Shown: positions 42,244 to 51,444, counted from the first letter of the stretch. The stretch: 64,000 nt of DNA from an uncultured Coriobacteriaceae bacterium (GCA_902795065.1 CADBJR010000010.1:42088-106087); one strand, 5' to 3'. Made by a program: numbers and translations. Notes: a model not told the origin generated them from the letters alone.

Positions 42244-42954
42244 ATGCACGTGACGCATCTCTACCACTCCGGGTTCCTCATCGAACTCGGCGATAGGACG
42301 CTGCTGTTCGACTGGTACCCCACGTCGCCGGAGCGCACGGCCGCCGACATCACCCGCTTCAGGAGGGCGCACAGGCTCTACGTGTTCGTCTCGCACGAGC
42401 ACCATGACCACTATGCGCCCGAGATCTGGCAGCTCGGCAGCTACCTGCCTGGTACGGAGATCACCTACATCGTCGACGAGGCGGTTGCGCTGAAGGCGCC
42501 GGACAAGGGCGGCATCGACCTCGTCTCCTGCGAACCCGAGCAGATCTACACGATCGACGAGGGCATGGAGGTCACGACCCTCAACTCGACCGACGAGGGC
42601 ATCGCGTTCTACGTGGATGTCAACGGCCGCACCATCTACCACGGCGGGGACCTCAGCGTATGGTGGTGGCCCGAACGCGACCGGACGCTCAACGAGTACA
42701 GCGAGAACGCCTGCCGCTTCTTCCTCGAGATCCTCGAGGGCAAGCACGTCGAGCTGGCGTTGCTGCCCATCACGCCGCGCGCCGGGTCCGACGGAGACCG
42801 CGGTATCGAGCTCTTCATGAGGCAGGTCGGCGCCGACGTGGTCGTGCCCATGCATTACCGCGGCGACCTCCGCGGCGCCAAGGCGCTCGCGAACAGCTCG
42901 CGGCTTGCCCCATGGCGGGACCGCATCACCTTCGAGGAGGAGTTCGACCTGTAA
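42244..42954 (+). CDS. MBL-fold metallohydrolase
   Basis: A 236-residue metallo-beta-lactamase-fold protein of the UlaG-like group: HSGFLIELGDRTLLFDWYP, the metal motif SHEHHDHY (His51 to His56) and HGGDLSVWWWPE. No signal peptide, so cytoplasmic. AGGAG precedes ATG at 42244, 8 bp after the PLP lipoprotein stop, so the two are one operon. Substrate unknown. Confidence 0.9.
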   Translation: MHVTHLYHSGFLIELGDRTLLFDWYPTSPERTAADITRFRRAHRLYVFVSHEHHDHYAPEIWQLGSYLPGTEITYIVDEAVALKAPDKGGIDLVSCEPEQIYTIDEGMEVTTLNSTDEGIAFYVDVNGRTIYHGGDLSVWWWPERDRTLNEYSENACRFFLEILEGKHVELALLPITPRAGSDGDRGIELFMRQVGADVVVPMHYRGDLRGAKALANSSRLAPWRDRITFEEEFDL

Positions 42955-42959
42955 GGGCC

Positions 42960-43676
42960 CTACTCGAAACGCGAATCGTCGAACAGCCCGGGATGGGGGT
43001 CGCGGTCGGGGTTGAAGAGGAACGCCGCGACGCAGCCCTCGTGGCACCTCACCCCGGAATCCGCGTCCACGATCACGTTCGAGACGCCCAGGTCGTCGAG
43101 GGGATCCATAACCTTGCCGTCGAGCTCCCAGCGCATGCCCCACTCCGAGATCTCGGTGCCGGGCACGAGCGCGATCGCCGAGAAGGTCTTGCCGATCTCG
43201 TACTCGTCGAACTGCCAGTAATCGATGCCATCGGGCGAGAGGATCGTGAGGTCGAACCCATCCTCGATGACGCAGGGGAACAGGTCGCGGTTCGAATACA
43301 ACAGGCCGTAGATCGCGAGCGCATGGTCGGGGCGGCCGCCCGTCGCGCAGGTGAGCGTGATGTCCAGCCCGAGCTTGACCCCCCTCCGCTCGGCCTCGGC
43401 GCGCACGGCGGCGATGGCGTGGTAGAGGTCGGTTCCGTCCTTCTCGACGGGAAGCCACAGGTCATCCTTCGCAACGGACTTCACCCACGCGATGGTCTCC
43501 GGATCCGCGGAGTCCTCGTCGCCGACGAAGAGATCGGGTACGACGCCGGCCGCACGGCAGGTCACGGCTCCGCGGTCGACGGCGACGATGTAGTCCATGC
43601 CATCCGCGATCCATGCCACGAGCTCGGGAGACGACGGTTCGGGCGAGCCGTCGACGATCAGCGCCTCCATGCTCAT
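42960..43676 (-). CDS. thiamine pyrophosphokinase
   Basis: A 238-residue enzyme transferring pyrophosphate from ATP to thiamine. Motifs are VVPDLFVGDEDSA, EKDGTDLYHAI and CATGGRPDHALAIYGLL, the three blocks of the family. Its ATG overlaps the stop of the HAD phosphatase gene (ATGA), with AAGGAG upstream. No thiamine riboswitch was seen before the operon. Convergent with the MBL gene, only 5 bp away. Confidence 0.92.
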   Translation of the reverse strand: MSMEALIVDGSPEPSSPELVAWIADGMDYIVAVDRGAVTCRAAGVVPDLFVGDEDSADPETIAWVKSVAKDDLWLPVEKDGTDLYHAIAAVRAEAERRGVKLGLDITLTCATGGRPDHALAIYGLLYSNRDLFPCVIEDGFDLTILSPDGIDYWQFDEYEIGKTFSAIALVPGTEISEWGMRWELDGKVMDPLDDLGVSNVIVDADSGVRCHEGCVAAFLFNPDRDPHPGLFDDSRFE

Positions 43677-44497
43677 GCCTGCTCCTTGAGGATGCGATGC
43701 AGCTCCGCGACGTCAGCGAGGATGTAGTCGGGCTGGCGCTCGGCGGCATCGACCATCTCGCGCGTGGTCTCGCCGGAGAGCACGAGCACCGAGACGGACC
43801 CCGCGTTCTGTGCGACGGCGATGTCGGTGTAGAGACGGTCGCCGACGGCGCAGATCCGCTCGTTGGGGATGCCCGTCATCTTGGAGATCACGTCGATCAT
43901 GGCGCGGTTGGGCTTGCCGATGTAGAACGGCTTGACGCCCGACGAGGCCGTGAGCAGGGCGCAGATGCTGCCGCAATCGGGCAGCACCTCGTCGGCGGGC
44001 ATCGGGCAGACCCAGTCGGGGTTGGCGGCGATGAACGTGGCACCGCGGCGCAGGAAGTGGCATGCGAGGTCGAGCTTCTCGTAGACGAGCTCGGTGTCGA
44101 AGCCCTGCACCACCACGTCGACGTCGCGTACGTCGGTGTGGCCGAGCTCGTCGTTCACGAGGTCGATGCCGTAGCTCACGAGCTCGCGGTAGAACGCCTT
44201 GGTCCCCGCGAGGTACACGCGCGCGCCGGGATGGTTCTGCTGCAGGTACTCCCCCGTCGCCATGCCCGAGGTGAAGACGTTCTCGGGCTCGCAGGGGAAA
44301 CCGAGGCGGCGCAGGCGGCCGATGTAGTCGGTTCCCGCGCGCGACGAGTTGTTGGTGAGGTAGATGTAGCGCTTGCCGAGGCGCGGCAGGTCCTCCATCA
44401 GCTCGACCGCGCCTTCGTAGACGTCATCGCCCAAGTAGAGCGTGCCGTCCATGTCGAAGAGGAAGAGCTCGCAGTTCAGCAGGGCCGTGGTGTCCAT
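43673..44497 (-). CDS. HAD-IIA phosphatase (NagD/PGP type)
   Basis: A 274-residue HAD hydrolase. Nucleophile motif FLFDMDGTLYLGDDVYEGA, motif II YLTNNSSR, motif III Lys in YIGKPNRAMID, motif IV AVGDRLYTDIAVAQNAG. The C2 cap and length fit NagD/phosphoglycolate phosphatase relatives. The start is ATG at 44497 with AGAGG 8 bases before it. It is coupled to the thiamine pyrophosphokinase gene. Physiological substrate unknown. Confidence 0.92.
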   Translation of the reverse strand: MDTTALLNCELFLFDMDGTLYLGDDVYEGAVELMEDLPRLGKRYIYLTNNSSRAGTDYIGRLRRLGFPCEPENVFTSGMATGEYLQQNHPGARVYLAGTKAFYRELVSYGIDLVNDELGHTDVRDVDVVVQGFDTELVYEKLDLACHFLRRGATFIAANPDWVCPMPADEVLPDCGSICALLTASSGVKPFYIGKPNRAMIDVISKMTGIPNERICAVGDRLYTDIAVAQNAGSVSVLVLSGETTREMVDAAERQPDYILADVAELHRILKEQA

Positions 44498-44636
44498 GCA
44501 CATCACCTCTCGGATTGCAGCGGGCTTGTCGGTTTCGATGATACCTGTGATTCCCAATAATGTGTATGGCACAGCGGCCCCAACTTGGCTAGAGTAGAGC
44601 CTTGGCAAACGGTTCGGAGGCACGAAGGATAGAACG

Positions 44637-44888
44637 ATGGCGCGGTACGACTACATCTGCACGGCATGCAACCACATCTTCGAGGTCGAGCATCCCATGA
44701 GCGAGCGGCCCGAGGTGGTCTGCCCCGTATGCGGCGCGCCCGCCGAGCGCCATTTCGGCAGCTCGGGCATCGTGTTCAAGGGCTCGGGCTTCTACAACAC
44801 CGATCAGCGCGACAAGAAGGGCCCGTCAAGCGCAGCCGATATGCCCGCACCCCACTCCTGCGAGAACTGCCCGCACAAGGCGGAGTAG
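44637..44888 (+). CDS. FmdB-type zinc ribbon protein
   Basis: An 83-residue regulatory-type zinc ribbon: YDYICTACNHIFE and VVCPVCGAPAERHFG give the four-cysteine site, and IVFKGSGFYNTD is the conserved tail of the family. The role of FmdB-like proteins is poorly defined. AAGGAT precedes ATG. Single gene, followed by a hairpin. Confidence 0.92.
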   Translation: MARYDYICTACNHIFEVEHPMSERPEVVCPVCGAPAERHFGSSGIVFKGSGFYNTDQRDKKGPSSAADMPAPHSCENCPHKAE

Positions 44889-44893
44889 CGGAA

Positions 44894-44910
44894 CGGGGCA
44901 GATTGCCCCG
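44894..44910 (+). terminator. hairpin after FmdB gene
   Basis: CGGGGCA-gat-TGCCCCG, 7-bp perfect stem, 5 bases after the stop codon; a pyrimidine-rich stretch with TTTT follows about 20 bases later. Confidence 0.55.
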
Positions 44911-44936
44911 GCAAGCTCCGCACTCTTCTCTTTTCT

Positions 44937-45035
44937 CCACACACCTGCGCCTCCTTCACACACCCTTGTGAAGGAGCAGCTCATCTACCTGCGGAAATGC
45001 ATCTATCCTTCCATGGAGCGTGCAAGGTGTGTGGT
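44937..45035. repeat. nested inverted repeat between convergent genes
   Basis: Outer arms CCACACACCT (44937) and AGGTGTGTGG (45026), inner perfect hairpin CTCCTTCACA / TGTGAAGGAG (44951-44976). It fills the gap between the FmdB and rsmB stops. A terminator or a palindromic repeat. Confidence 0.55.
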
Positions 45036-45059
45036 GAGAAGGCAGACGTGTGGCGGGTG

Positions 45060-46313
45060 CTATCCCTCGAGTCCTCGTTTCATGACGGCGCAGTAATGGC
45101 CGTCGCATGAGCCGGAGGCGGGAACCGTCTGGAGGTCGTCACGGCTTCGCGAGAAGACCGCACCGGGAAGGCTCTCGAGGAAGGAATCGACAACGCACTC
45201 GTTCTCCTCGGCGAGGACGGAGCAGGTCGCATACACCAGATGGCCGCCGGGAGCAACGCGCGAAGCCGCGGCGGTGAGGAGCCGCTGCGCGAGCTCGGAG
45301 ACGCCCTCGGGCGTGAGCGCCGAGGCGATCTCGGGGTGGCGGCGCATCGTTCCCGTACCCGAGCAGGGCGCATCGAGCAGGACGCAATCGAAGAGACCGT
45401 CGAGCCCGGACGGGAGGTTCTTCTCACCGAGGCGGCAGCCGTCGAGGACAGTCGATGTCACGCGGTCGCCGAGCCCCGCGCGGGCGATGCGCTTGCGGGC
45501 GGCGGCGACCTTGGACGGGAGCACGTCGATGGCAGTGATCCGCGCATCGCAGCGGCGCGCGAGGATGAGCGATTTGGTCGCGCTCCCCTGCCCCACCTCG
45601 AGGATCGTGCGCGGGGAGAGGCCGGCGACGAGCGCGCAGATGCGCTGGGCGGCGAGGTCGCTCACGACGACGGAACCGCTCTGAACGAGCCCCGAACCAT
45701 ACAGCCCCGAGGGATCGGCGAGCCCGTAGACGTCCGCAACGTCCGTTTCCTGCGGCTCGAAGGGTGCGATCGGACGCACGTCGGGAGCGTAGACGTAGAT
45801 GGGTGCGGGCTCGAGGTTGGCCCGTGCCAGACCAGCCGCAGCCTCATCGCCGCGGTCGGCGCGGATGCGGTCGAGCAGCCACAGGGGCAGCGCGGAGACG
45901 GCCCTCAGCGCGTCGACGTCCGCGGTCCCCTTCTCCGCGACCCGCCGCAGCACGGCGTTCGCGAGCCCTGCGGCGCGCGGGGCGACCGTGCGCACGAGCT
46001 CCACGCCCTGGCTCACGGCGACTTCTTCCGGCGTGTCGAGGAAGAGCAGCTCGAAGGCCGAGATGCGCAGGGCATCCGCCACGCGCGGCTCGAGCGATGA
46101 CGGTCGTTTGAGATGCGCTGCGATCAGCTCGTCGGTGAGATCGCGCGCTGCGACGGCTCCCACGGCAAGGCGCGTCGCGAGGGCGCGGTCGACGTCGGAG
46201 AGCCCGCCGAAGGCGGCATGGGTGCGGATGATGTCGCGGATGCGGCCGTCGCGGCGGCGAGAATCGGAAACCGCGGCAAGGGCTGCCCGTCGGGCGGGAG
46301 CGGCCTGGCTCAT
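45060..46313 (-). CDS. rsmB: 16S rRNA m5C methyltransferase RsmB
   Basis: A 417-residue enzyme. The N-terminal NusB-like RNA-binding domain (about 1-135) is followed by the Sun/NOL methyltransferase domain: ILEVGQGSATKSLILARRC, catalytic Cys in LLDAPCSGTGTMRRHPE and second Cys in VYATCSVL. It methylates C967-equivalent in 16S rRNA. Its ATG overlaps the fmt stop (ATGA). Last gene of the priA-def-fmt-rsmB operon. Confidence 0.95.
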   Translation of the reverse strand: MSQAAPARRAALAAVSDSRRRDGRIRDIIRTHAAFGGLSDVDRALATRLAVGAVAARDLTDELIAAHLKRPSSLEPRVADALRISAFELLFLDTPEEVAVSQGVELVRTVAPRAAGLANAVLRRVAEKGTADVDALRAVSALPLWLLDRIRADRGDEAAAGLARANLEPAPIYVYAPDVRPIAPFEPQETDVADVYGLADPSGLYGSGLVQSGSVVVSDLAAQRICALVAGLSPRTILEVGQGSATKSLILARRCDARITAIDVLPSKVAAARKRIARAGLGDRVTSTVLDGCRLGEKNLPSGLDGLFDCVLLDAPCSGTGTMRRHPEIASALTPEGVSELAQRLLTAAASRVAPGGHLVYATCSVLAEENECVVDSFLESLPGAVFSRSRDDLQTVPASGSCDGHYCAVMKRGLEG

Positions 46314-47224
46314 GAGAGCGCGGCCCACTGGCCGGCATCGCGCAGGCCGGCAGCCCATGCGGAGGCAGCCATCTCGCGCTTGCCGTCGGGCTTGACCTCG
46401 AGGATCTCGAGGGCGCCGTCGGCGCAACCCAAGAAGACGCGGCTGGAGCGCACGATGACCTCGCCCATGCCGATCCCCTCGGTGGAGACGCGCGCGTCGA
46501 GCACGCGCACACCGCGCTTGGCGACGAGGCAGCGCGCCGGAGCGGCATCGCCCGAGGCCTGCACGCGGGCGCGGTTCGCGGCCGCCGTATCCTCGGGAGA
46601 GAGCAGCATCTCGGGCTTCTCGACCTTGTGGGCGTACGTGACGAGCGATTCGTCCTGCTCGATCCACACGGCCTCGCCGCGCTCGATCTGCGCGATCGCC
46701 GAGATGAGCAGGTCGGCACCGAGATGGGAGAGCTCGTCGATGAGCTCGGCGGCGCCCTTCTCGGCGATGGGGGTCGATGCCTGCGCACAGTACGCACCGG
46801 CATCGAGGTCGTGGACCACGGCCATGATCGAGACGCCTGCGACCTCATCGCCGGCGAGGATGGCGCGCTGGATGGGAGCGGCACCGCGCCAGCGCGGCAG
46901 CAGCGACGCATGCACGTTGATGCAGCCCTTCGGGGCGATATCGAGCATGGGGTCGGGCAGGATGGCGCCGTAGGCGGCGACCGCGATCAGGTCGGGGGCG
47001 AGCTCGCGCATGGCGGCGATCTCGTCGGGAGAGATGCGGGAGCACTCGCACACGGGGATGCCCAGCTCCTCGGCACGCACCTTGACCGGAGACGGCTCGA
47101 GGGCGCGGCCGCGCGAGCGCACGGCATCGGGACGGGTGAAGACGGCGATGACCTCGTGGTTTGAGGCAAGCGCCTCGAGCGAGGGCACGGCGAACGCGGG
47201 CGTGCCCATGAAGATGACGCGCAT
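46310..47224 (-). CDS. fmt: methionyl-tRNA formyltransferase
   Basis: A 304-residue enzyme that formylates initiator Met-tRNA using 10-formyl-THF. MRVIFMGTPAFAVPSLEAL at the start and NVHASLLPRWRGAAPIQRAI (about residues 105-125) are diagnostic. GGAGG precedes ATG at 47224, 8 bp after the def stop. A longer frame upstream overlaps def and is rejected. Confidence 0.96.
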   Translation of the reverse strand: MRVIFMGTPAFAVPSLEALASNHEVIAVFTRPDAVRSRGRALEPSPVKVRAEELGIPVCECSRISPDEIAAMRELAPDLIAVAAYGAILPDPMLDIAPKGCINVHASLLPRWRGAAPIQRAILAGDEVAGVSIMAVVHDLDAGAYCAQASTPIAEKGAAELIDELSHLGADLLISAIAQIERGEAVWIEQDESLVTYAHKVEKPEMLLSPEDTAAANRARVQASGDAAPARCLVAKRGVRVLDARVSTEGIGMGEVIVRSSRVFLGCADGALEILEVKPDGKREMAASAWAAGLRDAGQWAALS

Positions 47225-47232
47225 GCGGCCTC

Positions 47233-47784
47233 CTACTCCTCGTCGCTGCCCACCTGGCCGGGCAGCGCACCGGCTTCGATGGCGCGGCGGCACTCGCTGA
47301 GCGCGCGCATGCGCTCGATGGGCCCGAGGTAGTCGACCATGGTCTTGCCGTCGAGATGGTCGAGCTCGTGCTGCAGGCAGACGGCCATCAGGTTATTGGA
47401 TGCCTCGTAGCGCAGCGTGTCGCCGTCGAGATCCTCCGCCTCCACGATCACGTGGGACGGACGCTCCACGAAGACCGAGATGCCCGGGAACGAGAGGCAT
47501 CCCTCCTCGTACTCGCGCGGCTCGCCGTCTGCCGCGACGATGCGCGGGTTCACGAGCACGTACGGATTGCGGTCACGGCCGCCTGCATAGTCGCAGTCGA
47601 TGACCACGAGCCGCACGAGCTCGCCCACCTGGGGCGCCGCGAGGCCGCAGCCGTTGGCGAGGTACATGTCGTCGAGCATCCGCTCCGCAAGGGCGCGGAT
47701 CTCGGGCGTGATCTCGGTGATCTCGGCGCAGCGCGTCTTGAGGCGCGGGTCGCCGGTGAGGACGATATCGTCGAACGATGCCAT
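47233..47784 (-). CDS. def: peptide deformylase
   Basis: A 183-residue metalloenzyme removing N-formyl from new proteins. All three motifs are intact: GCGLAAPQVG, EGCLSFPG and QHELDHLDG. It has normal type-I length. It lies 11 bp after the priA stop and 8 bp before fmt. Confidence 0.96.
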   Translation of the reverse strand: MASFDDIVLTGDPRLKTRCAEITEITPEIRALAERMLDDMYLANGCGLAAPQVGELVRLVVIDCDYAGGRDRNPYVLVNPRIVAADGEPREYEEGCLSFPGISVFVERPSHVIVEAEDLDGDTLRYEASNNLMAVCLQHELDHLDGKTMVDYLGPIERMRALSECRRAIEAGALPGQVGSDEE

Positions 47785-47795
47785 CGGTTGTTCTC

Positions 47796-50090
47796 CTACA
47801 TCATGTCGTATGCGTCGATGTCTATCGACATGTTACTACCCCGCTTGCCGGGAAGGGAGCGCTCACACGCGGAAAGCACAGGCCCGAGGTCGGCGTCGAG
47901 GGGCGCCTTCACCATGATGTGGCGGCGGATGCGGTCCTTGACGCGCGACTTGATGCACTCGGCGGGACCGAGCACCTCCCAGCCGGCCAGCCCGTCCACG
48001 CGGGATCTGAGCTCTGTGGCGAAGGCCGCGGAGTCCTTCTCGACCACACGCCCCTCCCTGCCCCAGAAGGTGACGTTCGCAAGCCGCGAGAAGGGCGGGT
48101 AGCCCGCTTCGCGGCGCTCGGTGCGCTCGGATTCCTCGAAGCGCGAGCGGTCGTGCCGGGCTGCGGCGGTGATGGCAGGATGGCTTGCCCACCAGGTCTG
48201 GATGATGACCTCGCCGGGCGCCTCTCCCCTTCCCGCACGGCCCGAGACCTGCTCGAGCAGGTCATAGGTGCGCTCGGCCGCGCGGAAATCCGGCAGTTTG
48301 AGCATGGTGTCAGCGTTGATGACGCCCACGAGCGTGACCTCGGGGAAGTCGAGCCCCTTGGCGATCATCTGCGTGCCCACGAGCACGGCGCTCTCGGCGG
48401 CGTCGAAGCGCTCGAGCAGCTCCTGGTGGGCGCCCTTGGCGCGCGTGGTGTCGGCGTCCATGCGGATGACCTCCATATCGGGCAGGAGCATCTTGAGCTC
48501 GTCCTCCACGCGCTGCGTGCCCACGCCGAAGGCCGCAAGGAAGCGGCTCCCGCAGTTGGGGCACGAGGTGGTCGGGTCGGGATAGGCCCTGATCGGCCAG
48601 CTCTGGCCGCAGGTGTGGCACATGAGCTCGTGCGTGCGCTCGTGGTAGGTGAGCGCGGTGGAGCAGTGCGGGCACTCGGGCACGCAGCCGCAGTCGCGGC
48701 ACATGAGGAAGGTCGCAAAGCCACGGCGGTTGAGCAGCAGCACGGCCTTCTCGCCGCGCTCGGCCACGCGCTTGAGGGATGCGACGAGCTCGGCGGAGAA
48801 GATCGAGCGGGCGCCGGAGCGGAACCCCGCGGCCATGTCGACCACCGTGACGGCGGGGAGCTGCGCGGTCCCGGGACGCTCGGGCATCTCGACGCGGGTC
48901 CAGCGCGTACCGCGGTAGGAACCCGTACGGCAGCGCTCGAGGCTCTCGAGCGAGGGGGTCGCCGAGCCGAGCACAAGCGCCGCGCCGCGCTCGCGGGCGA
49001 GCTCGGCGGCGAGCTCCCGGGCGTGGTAGCGGGGCGCCTGGTCCTGCTTGTAGGAGCCCTCGTGTTCCTCGTCGATGATGATGAGTCCCACGTTGGAGAG
49101 CGGTGCGAAGAGCGCTGAGCGGGCACCGACGACCACATGGGCATCGCCCGTGCGCACGAGGTCCCACTGGTCGAAGCGCTCGCCCGCGGAGAGACGCGAG
49201 TGCAGGATGGCCACGTCGTCGCCGAAGCGCGAGCGGAAGCGGCCCACGGTCTGGGCCGTGAGCGAGATCTCGGGAACGAGGACGAGCGCGCCCTTGCCCT
49301 GCGCGCGGACCTCCTCGATGGCATCGAGGTAGACCTCGGTCTTGCCGGATCCGGTGACGCCGTCCACGAGCACGCAGTCGCCGCTTGCGCGCGCGACCGC
49401 GTCGCGGATTGCGGCGAGGGCACGGACCTGTCCGTCGGTGAGCTTCTCGGGCCGGGCGGCACGGGCGCTCGAGAGGGTCGTTCCCATGGACCCGCGCACG
49501 CGGCGGCGGTCGGTCACGGTCACGGCACCGTGCTTCTCAAGCGACTTGACTGCGGCTCCGGCGCTGCCGATGAGGGCCGAGAGCTCGGCGAGGCGCATCG
49601 GGCCGGCGGAGAGCGCCTCGAGCACGCTGCGCTGACGCGAGGCGGTGGATTTGGGCTCGTAGGAGGCGTCCGCGAGCTCGACCCAGCGGTCGTCCACGGC
49701 GCCGGCCTGGTCGCGCTGGATCTCCCAGGGGCTGCCCTCGTCCGCGCGGGAGACCTTGACCTTCTGGCCGGGTGCGAGGAAGGGGCGCACCGCTTCGGAG
49801 AGCGGGCATGCGTATTCGCGCGCGAGCCACGCGATCACGCGGGCTGCGACCTCGTCGAAGGCGGACGGTGCGAGGACCTGCTCGATCTCGAGGACCTTCT
49901 CGGTATCGACGCCTGCAGGCGCATCGGCGGAGAGGCCCACCACATAGCCCACGGCGGCGCGATGCGAGAATGTCACGAGCACGGTCGCGCCGACGACGGC
50001 CTCATCCGCCAGCTGGGGCGGGACGCGGTAATCGTAGGCACGGTCGAGCGCGCGCGTGGGTATGTCGAGGACGACGCTGGCGTAGGGCAT
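47796..50090 (-). CDS. priA: primosomal helicase PriA
   Basis: A 764-residue replication-restart helicase. N-terminal DNA-binding region, Walker A in DGVTGSGKTEVYLDAI, DEEH box in IIIDEEHEGSYKQDQAPRYH, an eight-cysteine zinc region (CRDCGCVPECPHC, then CHTCG and CPNCG) and helicase C-terminal motifs (VLVGTQMIAKGLDFPEV, SGRAGRGEAPGEVIIQT). The start is ATG at 50090 (MPYASVVLDI) after GGGAGA. First gene of its operon. Confidence 0.95.
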   Translation of the reverse strand: MPYASVVLDIPTRALDRAYDYRVPPQLADEAVVGATVLVTFSHRAAVGYVVGLSADAPAGVDTEKVLEIEQVLAPSAFDEVAARVIAWLAREYACPLSEAVRPFLAPGQKVKVSRADEGSPWEIQRDQAGAVDDRWVELADASYEPKSTASRQRSVLEALSAGPMRLAELSALIGSAGAAVKSLEKHGAVTVTDRRRVRGSMGTTLSSARAARPEKLTDGQVRALAAIRDAVARASGDCVLVDGVTGSGKTEVYLDAIEEVRAQGKGALVLVPEISLTAQTVGRFRSRFGDDVAILHSRLSAGERFDQWDLVRTGDAHVVVGARSALFAPLSNVGLIIIDEEHEGSYKQDQAPRYHARELAAELARERGAALVLGSATPSLESLERCRTGSYRGTRWTRVEMPERPGTAQLPAVTVVDMAAGFRSGARSIFSAELVASLKRVAERGEKAVLLLNRRGFATFLMCRDCGCVPECPHCSTALTYHERTHELMCHTCGQSWPIRAYPDPTTSCPNCGSRFLAAFGVGTQRVEDELKMLLPDMEVIRMDADTTRAKGAHQELLERFDAAESAVLVGTQMIAKGLDFPEVTLVGVINADTMLKLPDFRAAERTYDLLEQVSGRAGRGEAPGEVIIQTWWASHPAITAAARHDRSRFEESERTERREAGYPPFSRLANVTFWGREGRVVEKDSAAFATELRSRVDGLAGWEVLGPAECIKSRVKDRIRRHIMVKAPLDADLGPVLSACERSLPGKRGSNMSIDIDAYDMM

Positions 50091-50117
50091 GGATCTCCCA
50101 TCGGGTTTTGCTGCTGT

Positions 50118-50190
50118 TAGTGTACCCCGCCCGGCGGACATGTCCATTTGGGGACGGTTCCGAATCCGGCTGATTCGGCAGGGTACACTA
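50118..50190. promoter_or_regulatory. mirrored promoter region between priA and YbjQ-type gene
   Basis: TAGTGTACCC (50118) and GGGTACACTA (50181) are perfect 10-bp inverted arms; each contains TACACT, a plausible -10 box pointing at the nearer gene. Between them lie the palindromes GGACATGTCC (50136) and CCGAATC-cggct-GATTCGG (50160). Confidence 0.45.
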
Positions 50191-50237
50191 TGAGATGAAC
50201 GGTTCCGTGGTTCCGCAGACGGAAGGAAGGCTTTGCC

Positions 50238-50900
50238 GTGAAACTGAAGGAAATCGCAGAGCAGCACGGGCTCGACCTGCATTCGTTCGAGACGTTCGTG
50301 CTCAACCATTGCCCCATCCCCGTGAACCTCACCGGCATCATGCGCGACAGCATCGACAACGAGAGCGTCGATGCGGTGGTCGACGCATATCGGGACTACC
50401 TCCAGGAGCGGAAGACCGCGAAGAACGCGCAGGACCAGCAGATCCGGGAGTGGAGGAAGTCCTGGGAGAGGACCAAGGAGGAGTACCGCACCGCAGCCGA
50501 GAGCATCGTCATGACCACGTGCCCGCAGGTCGACGGCTACCGCGCCGTCGAGCAGCTCGGCCTCGTCTTCGGCGAGAGCCTGTTCAAAGCCGGCATCTCC
50601 AGCCAGGTCGACGCCCTCTTCGACGACGCCGCCCCCTCGCCGTCGATCGTCGACAGCGAGCTCGCGGACACGACGGACATGCTGCGGAAAGCACGGGAGC
50701 GCGCCACGATGAAGATGGTCCTCGAGGCAGCATCCCGCGGCGCGAACGCGATCGTCGGGATCGACGCGGAATCATCCATCAGCGGAAGCATCATGCAGGT
50801 CACGATGGTCGGAACCGCCGTCAGGCTAGAACCCGTCGAGGCCGACGGATCGCAGGAAACCGATCTCCCGGCAGCAGGCCCGAAGCATATGTCCGAATAG
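50238..50900 (+). CDS. YbjQ/UPF0145-type protein with extra N-terminal region
   Basis: A 220-residue protein. The C-terminal half (about 90-200) matches the YbjQ heavy-metal-binding-like domain: IVMTTCPQVDGYRAVEQLGL, then a long helix and GANAIVGIDAESSISGSIMQ near residue 180. The N-terminal 80 residues, with a charged helix around VDAYRDYLQERKTAKNAQDQ, are not part of the usual family. GAAGGAAGG precedes the start. Function unknown. Confidence 0.8.
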   Translation: MKLKEIAEQHGLDLHSFETFVLNHCPIPVNLTGIMRDSIDNESVDAVVDAYRDYLQERKTAKNAQDQQIREWRKSWERTKEEYRTAAESIVMTTCPQVDGYRAVEQLGLVFGESLFKAGISSQVDALFDDAAPSPSIVDSELADTTDMLRKARERATMKMVLEAASRGANAIVGIDAESSISGSIMQVTMVGTAVRLEPVEADGSQETDLPAAGPKHMSE

Positions 50901-50943
50901 GCGCCGGGAGCAGAGGGCCTCTCCCACTCCGCTCATCTCCAGG

Positions 50944-51177
50944 CTATTCGTCCAGCTCGTATCCGATTCGCCTCAGGTACCTTACGAAGAAGTCTCGCTC
51001 CATCTTGTCGCTCATGGGCATCGGGAGCATGTCGTCGACTGACACCGCCGAGTAGAACACGCGCTTGACCTTCAGGTCGTACCACTGAGGGCTGAATTCG
51101 AAATCGACCCAGCGCAGCATGCGGTCGGTGTCGAAGCCCGTCCCGATCACCCGAGCGGTTCCCACGATAGGAACCAT
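50944..51177 (-). CDS. hypothetical small protein
   Basis: A 77-residue protein starting MVPIVGTARVIGTGFDTDRM, chosen because GGAGG lies 5 bases before ATG at 51177. It is mostly beta-like with a charged C-terminal helix (MERDFFVRYLRRIGYELDE). Earlier in-frame starts would add up to 23 residues. I do not recognise a family. It is convergent with the YbjQ-type gene. Confidence 0.55.
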   Translation of the reverse strand: MVPIVGTARVIGTGFDTDRMLRWVDFEFSPQWYDLKVKRVFYSAVSVDDMLPMPMSDKMERDFFVRYLRRIGYELDE

Positions 51178-51295
51178 ATCCACCTCCATCGCCCGGTACC
51201 GTCGACTATACCCGAGGCACTGGACAATAATCCCGATTTGAAGCATGCGTAAACCGGAGGATGGAGGGGTCCCACGCAGTTTTCGCCGTCCACTT

Positions 51296-51444
51296 GGCGT
51301 TTTTTCGGACTTGTCAACGGTTTTCGCGTATCAGGAAATTCGGGGTTCGGATATACGGGCTTCCTACCAGCTAAAATGCCGGTTCGCTTTTCGCCCGATG
51401 GCGAATCGAGACCCGAAAACCGTTGACAAGTCCGAAATAACGCC
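51296..51444. repeat. 149-bp element with 31-bp terminal inverted repeats (MITE-like)
   Basis: The left arm 51296-51326 and right arm 51414-51444 are complementary over 31 bases with one mismatch (arm core CGGACTTGTCAACGGTTTTC). The 87-bp centre has no reading frame. Flanking direct repeats are not evident. A non-autonomous transposon or a structured RNA are both possible. Confidence 0.65.

Noticed and set aside
44498..44636. TPP riboswitch before the thiamine pyrophosphokinase operon
   Set aside because: The THI-box core was not found in the leader.
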